From assembly GCA_047967505.1 (NCBI GenBank), contig CM106540.1: a DNA stretch of 64,000 nt, one strand, 5' to 3'. This DNA is from Dipteris shenzhenensis (Eukaryota; Polypodiophyta; Polypodiopsida; Gleicheniales). This document shows, in pieces, positions 57,301 through 64,000 of this stretch; the stretch's first letter is position 1; the number at the start of each line of letters is the position of its first letter. A program made the translations under genes and the position numbers. The notes under the pieces were generated by a model. The model saw only the letters and a list, made by a program, of their open reading frames with translations. It did no database searches and had not been told where the DNA came from.

Positions 57301-57933
57301 ATCAGGGCAAGGATCAGCCACAAGCTTCTCTTAAAAAATGAATTGTTTCTCCAATAAGATGTCATTTTCTTCCTTTGAAGCATCTGGATCTTCCAAGGGG
57401 AACATATCTACCAACAGAAGTAAAGCATTCCGACGTACATTAGAATTGGCTACCTGTCAATCATCCAAACACTCCATGTCAGAACCGGACGTTTTTAGGA
57501 GGTACGTTGGGAACAAATCGCAGGGCTGGAAGACCTTGAGGGGATGAGAAAGACAAAGATGAGCCACCAGCGCGCATGCCCTCAGATTTGTGAAGACGAA
57601 CGCTCGTCTGCCATTGGCCAAAGGCGGATCGCCACCAGAACCGCACGCTGAAGAAGAAGGGAGGTCAATTCGTTTCCTTCGCTTCCTCCTCGGAGAAGGG
57701 GTCTGGAAGCTATCGCTAATCTCAAACTCCACGTTGTCCAGGTTCTGGAAAGCGCGAGCTTGAAGGTCTGCGAAGCGAGCAAGGGCACCGGAGAGCTGCA
57801 GTGCGACATGCTTGGGGCATGTGTGGATGACGGACTTGAGGGAAGCTTTGCAGGGGCGAGACTGGTTCCGGGCGAGCAGGCAGAGGAAGTCATCGGGGGA
57901 AGTCTCGAGGGCAGAGCGGAAGGCCGCCTCCAT
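54361..57933 (-). pseudogene. CAPG2: Condensin-II complex subunit G2 (CAP-G2) pseudogene
   Basis: Start MEAAFRSALETSPDDFLCLL at 57933; HEAT-repeat blocks VANSNVRRNALLLLVDMFP (57450), DPCPDVRITAVEGVCRVL, NTAVRCAILQGVTYLLENP, PRLGCLLTDCNLTVRIAVAD and GIRAIPFLK; then LVSIITPKDVPEIFEY and the C-terminal half (exon 55421-54361, ending VDTLLLLYKVA). CAP-G2 is the HEAT-repeat regulatory subunit of condensin II. Compared with the family as I know it, a large block is missing between LKTSGSDMECLDD and VANSNVRR, about 20 residues after VLRLYE, and about 100 after IPFLK. A TGA follows ECLDD (57457), a TAA follows KQFIF (57332), and another TGA lies at 56309. Introns with GT-AG remain (for example 55884/55716 and 55515/55421), so it is a DNA-level copy. 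A functional copy presumably exists elsewhere. If the stops are errors, it could be a partial gene. Confidence 0.8.
55364..56099. repeat. 368-bp tandem duplication inside the CAP-G2 copy
   Basis: Two units (about 55364-55731 and 55732-56099) contain the same exon (55515-55716 and 55884-56085), the same intron, and the beginning of the next exon. They differ at only about three positions plus one indel, so the event is recent. The exon KNAVVEVCKELVDWTLGL is therefore present twice. Confidence 0.95.
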
Positions 57934-58740
57934 GGTGGGCGAAGAGCAACGAAGAAATCAAGCAGGAATGATGGCTGGAAAAACCTGCGAGTGATTGCTT
58001 GCTGCTGCAGGCAATTGAGGCAGGCAGAATGTCTTGTGCAGAAGAAGGTCGAGGCAAAATCCTGTGCAAGAAGAAGATGAGTGAAAGAGGGGCAAAAAGC
58101 TTTGTTTTGAGGAGGTCAGAGTGCCATCGAAGAAGAAGAAGAAGAAGAAGATGAAGCTTTCAAAACCTTTCTTTCTTTCATTTTTACATGGAGGGAATTC
58201 TTTTGTTTTTTTGAATCCTCCCTCCCAACGGTCCTCACATCTTCTTCTTCCAAGTTCCCTCCACAGCGGGTTGAGACTCGGGTGTTGTGAAGCATTTTGA
58301 AGCCATGTCCGCCGGTGTGGTAGTTCACACTACCTGGTGGACAAACCTTATACAAAGTAAGAGGTAGTAATGGCATGCAACTTTGATTGGCTTGATGGGA
58401 AGGCATTCAATGTGCGTTCAATCCTCAATCAGGTTGGCTCGCTGCCTTTTTCTTCCATCGGCCATCTTATGGGTAGCCTTTAACCCACGGACAAATATTT
58501 TTGGCTGCCATGTCCGGGCCCGCGTATGCTATTGGTCCAAGGGTGCTCGCGCCCCTTCACATTGCATTTTCGAACATGGCCGCCGGCCTAGTCTGAACCT
58601 TGCCTTATTAGGCTCGGTTCACACCACCCCGGTCCCCGCCCCGCCTTGCACGAAGAATCTGCTCTGGCACAGCACATGGCCACACTCACCTCAGGTGGTT
58701 CACACCCGTTTCCATCATGTTTTATACATAAAAGCTGCAT
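57934..58740. other. 5-prime flank of the CAP-G2 copy, no gene recognised
   Basis: GC-richer than the surroundings. Open frames near 58383-58751 have no known domain. Confidence 0.4.
58125..58152. repeat. (GAA)n microsatellite
   Basis: Short GAA run in the 5-prime flank of the CAP-G2 copy. Confidence 0.9.
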
Positions 58741-58752
58741 CAAGAATGTAAG

Positions 58753-58850
58753 ACAATGTGATTGGCCTAGTGGTAGAAAGATTCTTACTTGGCTACACTC
58801 CCAAGGTTCACATCTATCTCTCTACATTTTTTCCTTTCTTTCTTTCTTTT
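58753..58850 (+). mobile_element. tRNA-derived SINE-like head
   Basis: TGGCCTAGTGG (58763) matches the Pol III A box and GGTTCACATCT (58805) approximates the B box 32 bp later. The leader GTGATTGGCCTAGTGGTAGA and CTCCCAAGGTTCACATC order is typical of plant tRNA-derived SINEs. A T-rich tract follows (58826-58850). The body and 3-prime end were not delimited. Confidence 0.45.
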
Positions 58851-58859
58851 GGCCTGCCA

Positions 58860-60600
58860 CGTTTAAAGTGGAAGCTTAAGTAACGGTGGCTCAGCTTAGG
58901 AAAGCAAAATTCATCATTTTATTTAATCAATTTTACAATTGCATGTGTTGCCTCATTCGTCTATTCCACTTGCCGCCCACGTGTTCCTACCTGTTTCGCC
59001 ACCTCCATTTCATCCAATTAACATCGTTGCATGGCTTCTTGTTGTCGAGTCTGCATGGATGTGGGTCTTCATCGCCTTCATGCACTATTCGTCCTCCTCC
59101 ATTCCAATTTTTTTAGCCGAGCGCTCTGTATCACGTCCTCCTTCATTCGAATTTATTAACCTCCCTTCTGCACTATAGCAGCAGTAGAGCAGCTTGTTGT
59201 CCGAGCTCCTACAGCCATCGCCATAGCTGAGATTGCTTGCACCACAATCCTTCAAGGTTCTGTTTCTGCTCCCATCTCAAGCTCTTCGCTTCCTTTATCC
59301 TCACCAGCGAGTGTACACGTCCAGTACTACAACCTTGCCACCTGCATCTTCAACAATATCGGCCAGAATGTGTCCTTGTCTACGTCCACTACTCCAACGG
59401 TACTTGAGCTTGTTGGACGCCTTCTCCTTTATTGAAAAGTAATCTAGTATTCCAATCACCCTGAATCAATTGGCGTTTCTGCAAGACCGCTGCTGGTGGC
59501 TGAAAATGTGAAGCGCGGTCATTCTGAAGCGTTGGAAGAGCAGGGAAAGAAGCAAGCGGCGAGGTTCGAAGAGAAGTAGGGAAGTCGAGCCCGCATCGTC
59601 CAGCATTTGCACATCGTCCAGCTTGTGCGAGGTTGGAGGGAGAATGAACGTTTTGCAAGGCCATTTGGACGAACCACCAGAGCCAGGGGTGAAGAGTGTT
59701 TGATTAGCAAGCACCTTCCATAGACGAAGCCCTCGAGAGAAGAGGAAAACGAAATGGTTTAGCGTTGTTTTTGTAAACCAGGATGCGATCTCGATCTCTA
59801 TCTCAACTCATTGGATATATGACCGGTACATTCTAAAATGTGAAGGCATTGAATCTATTCCCATCTATACTTGTCAGAAAAGAGCTCAATAGATCAACAA
59901 TCATTAGCTCAGCTCCCAGTTGTACAGAGCTGGGGAAAGCAGAGCAAGAAGGGACTCTCCCAAGAGCAAGAAGGGACACTTGGGGAGAGGAAGGCATATT
60001 GGAAGTAAGACTATCAAGTCTACTCACACACACATCTACACGATGATTTGAAGAGGTGTGGCTCTTCCTAACCGTCACAATGTCCATCATATATGTGCAA
60101 TCTCTCACAATGAATAATATATGATTGATTCTATGTGCAATCTATCTTTACGGTAGGCAACTTAAAGGGATGTTTTGGTTTTCTCTCACCTCCTTGAGCC
60201 ACGTGTAATGAATATGAGCCCTTGATATTTTAGCCCTTGATCTTTTCTTGATCCTTTGATTTTGACTTTAAGCTTTTCTCCAAAACGTAAAAGCGTAAAA
60301 AGCTTGCTTTGTAAATCTCCAAAGCCTAAAAAGTGCTTTTCAAACTAGTATATAAAAAAAAGTGGATGCCTCAAATTAAGGCATCAGACTTGTCATTGTA
60401 TCTTCATCCATTTTTCGTGGAAGTGCATTCTTGTGTAAGAAGGTATTTGACTTATGGCTTTAGTCTCTTTCTTATGTTTTTCTCTGATTTTGTGTGATGA
60501 TTAAGTTGGTGTTTGAAGCTCCAGCCGTAGACGTGGTGAGGGACGTGGAAAAAAAAAAGGAAACTCGATGTAAGCATGAAATTCAACAACCCAAAGCGGG
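58860..60600. other. No recognised gene
   Basis: Several open frames on both strands (58886-59178, 59389-59714). The plus frame VAENVKRGHSEALEEQGKKQ near 59490 looks protein-like but has no identifiable family. A 20-bp CTCCCAAGAGCAAGAAGGGA near-duplication lies at 59955. Confidence 0.35.
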
Positions 60601-60605
60601 AGTTG

Positions 60606-60993
60606 TCAACCTCGCAGTCTGTAATCAAAGTGAAGAGTAAGTCTCTCAACGAGAATTACGTTCACTGAACCGAGGAGGATGAGGGTCATGATGAACCTAG
60701 CCCCCCCTCCTTCCTGCAGCTTAATGCTGCTGTCGACGAGGCCATTCGGACCTTGGGTGTTTGCGTTTTCCTTAAGCTCAACTGAAGTGCCCCTAAAGAT
60801 TCCACTTGGATTAGCTTCTCCGGATCCTTCAAGTGCCAGAACTTCACTGAAATTTCCCTCCTCTTGAAGGCTTCCGATAGCCTTGTCCATGACCTGAGTC
60901 ATGCTTTTGAGTCCTGCAATGATAAACCCAGTGATAGGCCGGAGAGTTTCGAGCTCACTTGGAGTTTTGAGGGTTCGTCCGGAAGAGGTTGCT
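60606..60993 (-). other. Possible exon(s) of an unrecognised protein
   Basis: Minus strand: a frame with TLKTPSELETLRPITGFII, then a TTATCATTGCAG acceptor, then LKSMTQVMDKAIGSLQEEG, NFSEVLALEGSGEANPSG, ENANTQGPNGLVDSSIKLQE and a hydrophobic FIMTLILLGSVNVILVE that could span a membrane. The composition looks coding and the frame is open for about 100 codons. I do not recognise the family. Confidence 0.35.
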
Positions 60994-61757
60994 TGTGGGA
61001 ATCTCTCAGCGAGAGGTGACTACACTGTTAGGATTCTCTCACTTTTGTTTTTGCTGCTTCCGCCCCTCGTATTTCCTCTGCAATCCCTGCACTGTCAAGA
61101 TTCCTACTCGAAGAGCACTGTAGGTAGGAAGAGAGGCACAATTGCAGGACACAAAGAGCTCTGGACTAGAAGAGGAGGTGATGAAAATTGATGGATGGAG
61201 AGAGTTGTAGGCTGGCATTTTCTTTCAGATCATGCATCTTTACTCTCTTTTTTGGTTTCAAGTAAATAGTTAATATTTATTAAGAGCAAGAATGATCTAC
61301 ATTGTTTACCATAGGACGATAGGAGAGGAGGGTCGGTATTGGGGAAGCCCTAACACGTGTGCACACACACATAAGTCTCGACAGTTCTACTAACAAGAAC
61401 TATATAAATGAGTTTTAGTTCTATGGACACCTATATAAACAAGAACTAAACCCCAAATACTTTTTCTTAGAGGTTTAAGCTGTACATTGTGTCAGTCATC
61501 TCATGTAGGCTAATGGTGAAGGAGGATGAGGAGGAGGGCAGCATGAGCCTGCCAACGCATCTACAAATGCCCTTCAAAGTAGAGGAATGTCTTTACCTAT
61601 CAATTTTCATCTCTCGCATCGCCAAACATGGACAAGTCTTCCACGCATCTCATGTGCAACAGCTGTTTAAGGCAAACTTATTATGATAGGTGGACATTGT
61701 TGTTGATATGTTTGGACTACGGGCTCCTCAACGAGTGATTTTGTTGTTCGAAATCGA
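60994..61757. other. No recognised gene
   Basis: A short plus frame 61489-61686 (SRIAKHGQVFHASHVQQLF) is open but unassigned. Confidence 0.3.
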
Positions 61758-61898
61758 TGGCAGAATTTTGAAAAGATAAGGATCTGACACCCAATCAACA
61801 GAAGTTTGGTTCATGTTGTTCAGATAATGGAAGAATTCTGAAAAAGATAAGCATTTGATGCCCGATGAACAAAAGTTCCGTTCATGTTGTCCAGACAG
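61758..61898. repeat. Diverged tandem duplication, about 70 bp
   Basis: ATGGCAGAATTTTGAAAAGA ... GTTCATGTTGTTCAGA and ATGGAAGAATTCTGAAAAAG ... GTTCATGTTGTCCAGA are adjacent copies. Confidence 0.85.
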
Positions 61899-62743
61899 GA
61901 GACTGCTTGTCGAAGTCCTGGGCTACGTATTTGCAAAGCCATGGTAGCGATGGAAATGTGAAGCCTCCACTCTTCATCTCTAGGCTTGAATTAGAGGTTA
62001 TATGACTCGAGCGATGAATTACTGGTGAAGAAGATTGGAGCAGATTGTGTTTGGTGCAAACCTGAATTTGCATGGAAATGTTTTTTGTGAAAGCCATTGT
62101 GTGTGATGAGCGTTTAATCGATCATCTGAGCTTCGGATATCCTTTTGCAAGAATTTCAAGTAATTTCATAGCCCTCTCATAAGGATTTCAAGCCCCCTAT
62201 CATAACAAATTTTAAGTCCCCATCTTCAAGGATTCCAACTCCCATACCACAAGTTTGTGCCTCCATGAGTGTGACACTCAAACAGTCAGCACCTAGTAGC
62301 AGGAATGAGACATTCGGGAGACAAGCAAGACGTGGAATTAGAAGGAGACAAAAATTTAATATCTGAAATGCCAGCTCCATTCTATAAGCTGTACTCGTTT
62401 GCACATGGCCTTGATGTCGTTCTTATGATTGTAGGTTCAGTTGGCGTGTCGATGCCACAATCTATTTCCAAATAATGAATACCAGGGAGCATTCAAAAAA
62501 ACAAACAAGTGAATACCAAGAGGTGATGCTTCTCTGAAGACTTTGGATTCATGCCTTCTACTTCCTGACAATAGAGAAGAGGCAGACAATTTTGAATACA
62601 GAGCTGCAATGCGAGCTTGACGGAGCTAGAAATAATGGATGATGGGGAGACTGGAAATAATGGATGATGGGGAGGTCGATTTTTATGATCACTACGTATG
62701 GTGGTCTTGTGAAAGCCAGGTTTGTAGTCAAGAGATACATCAG
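61899..62743. other. No recognised gene
   Basis: Contains a short duplication near 62627-62665 (GGAAATAATGGATGATGGGG region) and near-repeats of ATTTCAAG(T/C) at 62160-62190. Confidence 0.35.
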
Positions 62744-62901
62744 TTGGAATACATGAGGTGCGTGACCGATTGCAAAGATGGATGACCTCGGAGGAACAAC
62801 GATGGTCGACAGCTTCCAACAATTGGAATACATGAGGTGCGTGACCGATTGCAAAGATGGATGACCTCGGAGGAACAACGATGGTCGACAGCTTCCGACG
62901 A
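62744..62901. repeat. 79-bp tandem duplication
   Basis: TTGGAATACATGAGGTGCGT ... GGTCGACAGCTTCC is repeated at 62823 with almost no change, so recent. Confidence 0.95.
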
Positions 62902-62918
62902 AGACACTTGCTGTTAAC

Positions 62919-63320
62919 TTTCTGCCTTGGAGTATTTCCATTAGGTTTTGCTCGTATGGTATATTGATTGGCCATTTTTTCGACATGATAAAATTTTTGA
63001 ATTTGTTAAATTGATTGTATGATATCAACTTTTTACCTTGGGGTATTTCCGCAAGGATCTTCTCATATGGTATATTGTTTGATGTTGTCTTATTACCTTG
63101 AAACCCAGAATAAGAAAGATTACAGATGCATCATAATGTTTTTACACATGTTGTCAACTTTGTACCTTGGAGTATTTTCGTAAGGTTTTGCTCAAATGGT
63201 ATATTGTTTGACCATGTTTCCAATGTAAAATTTTTAAAATATTTGTTAAGTTCACTCTACGATATCAACTTTGTAACTTGGGGTATTTCTACAAGGATCT
63301 GCTCATATGGTATATTGGCA
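62919..63320. repeat. Four diverged tandem units around CTTGG-GTATTT ... TGGTATATTG
   Basis: The motif CTTGGNGTATTTNNNNAAGG ... GCTC(A/G)(T/A)ATGGTATATTG occurs at about 62925, 63033, 63163 and 63270. Units alternate in type (GTTTTGCTC versus ATCTNCTC), so the higher-order period is about 238 bp. It lies upstream of the right-edge gene. Confidence 0.8.
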
Positions 63321-63400
63321 TGATCTTGACTTTGCAATTATAATATTGTCACATAATTTTAAATTTATGTCTCTTAACTTTGTATTTTGCTTTTGTTTAG

Positions 63401-64000
63401 GATGTGCTGAATGTATTGACATGGCAACCAAGGAAAATTCCAAAGAATTGAAGAGGCTTTTTGCCTATGCTCAAAGAGAAGTACTCTTACTCGTCGCACA
63501 CATGGACAAGACAATGATCAAAAAAATCGGGGACGATGACACTCTATTAGATGTATTCAAACAACATGTGATGCAAAAGCTAAATAAAATCAAAGAGGTG
63601 TCAAAGATACGAGATCAAGTAAAAGACATATTCACAGATGTAGCCTGGTCAGAAGAATTAGAAAAGTGTGTGACGAGACCATCATAGGAAACATCACATA
63701 TCATGCACAATATGTAGACAAATCGCTATCTTCGAATGAGAAGTGTTTGGCTTGGCATAGCATGTGGAAACAAAGAAAAGCCCGCAGTATACGAGCAAAT
63801 TTGTACGCGCTAGCTAAGAAGAAGATTGGTTCAAATCCAACCGAGGAATATGCATGTGCCAGAATAAATACATCGAACAATGCTTTTATGCAACAAGTGG
63901 ACAGTACTGCTATGACTTTTCCTACAGCAACCTATACTGCCTGGCTACAAGATCATGCATATGAAATATATAAGGATAAAAAAATTGGTGCTAGGTCTAA
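63401..64000 (+). CDS. Unrecognised gene, partial at right edge, one 2-bp frameshift
   Basis: An exon seems to start after the acceptor TTTTGTTTAG at 63400: CAECIDMATKENSKELKRLF, LLVAHMDKTMIKKIGDDDTL, VFKQHVMQKLNKIKEVSKIR, SEELEKC. At 63664 a TGTGTG run shifts the frame; with two fewer bases the reading continues DETIIGNITYHAQYVDKSLS, CLAWHSMWKQRKARSIRANL, ALAKKKIGSNPTEEYACAR to the window edge. The sequence is hydrophilic, Lys-rich and predicted helical. As read, the first frame stops at 63687. The shift may be a real mutation, an unspliced short intron or a sequence error. I know no family. Confidence 0.4.

Noticed and set aside
58383-59178. Small genes upstream of the CAP-G2 copy
   Set aside because: Open frames overlap in several phases, lack domains and include the SINE-like head.

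Overview
The window is nuclear DNA of a land plant. It holds intron-containing genes with GT-AG borders, Ty1/copia and Ty3/gypsy retrotransposons, a Helitron, long (CA)n and (GA)n microsatellites, and many fragments of PLS-type PPR (organelle RNA-editing factor) genes. The very high repeat load and the PPR debris suggest a non-seed vascular plant such as a fern or lycophyte; that placement is inference.

Left end to 14.2 kb is the most unusual part. After gypsy debris (1-1800) comes an apparently intact three-exon gene on the minus strand (2196-5477, 1036 aa): a Mutator-like, DDE-type protein with a Cys/His-rich N-terminal domain and a C-terminal SWIM zinc finger. Upstream of it lies a 2.1-kb array of palindromes (5602-7720), built from about 32 copies of a 16-bp core GTTTCGC-NN-GCGAAAC and containing three perfect 48-bp palindromes. 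The array runs into a broken ribosomal protein P1 gene (7892-8347) and a broken ABCG transporter gene (8688-9385). Beyond these is an intact nine-exon gene (10133-13994, 987 aa) that joins a ParB/Srx-like domain to a beta-class (N4C/N6A) DNA-methyltransferase fold. That architecture is familiar from phages and plasmids and unexpected in a plant nuclear gene. The two intact genes diverge around the palindrome array.

14.5-48 kb is nested transposon territory: a gypsy pol fused to a truncated copia element (14.5-22.4 kb), a decayed Helitron (23.6-27.6 kb), and a PPR-fragment block that includes an LTR pair with PPR cargo and, nested inside, a complete gag-only LTR element with a 5-bp target-site duplication (29-33.7 kb). 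Next come a gypsy element interrupted by a second copia element (33.9-42 kb), an unrecognised ORF with internal repeats, a LINE scrap, a copia integrase split by an inversion, and older gypsy pieces (42-48 kb).

48-64 kb is sparser. It has a tRNA-like sequence (49.4 kb), a long stretch without recognisable genes, a condensin-II CAP-G2 pseudogene (54.4-57.9 kb) with missing blocks and a recent 368-bp tandem duplication, a tRNA-derived SINE-like head (58.8 kb), several tandem duplications, and an unrecognised gene running off the right edge. The retroelement genes form no functional pathway together; most are inactivated. The only two long intact coding genes are the divergent pair around the palindrome array.
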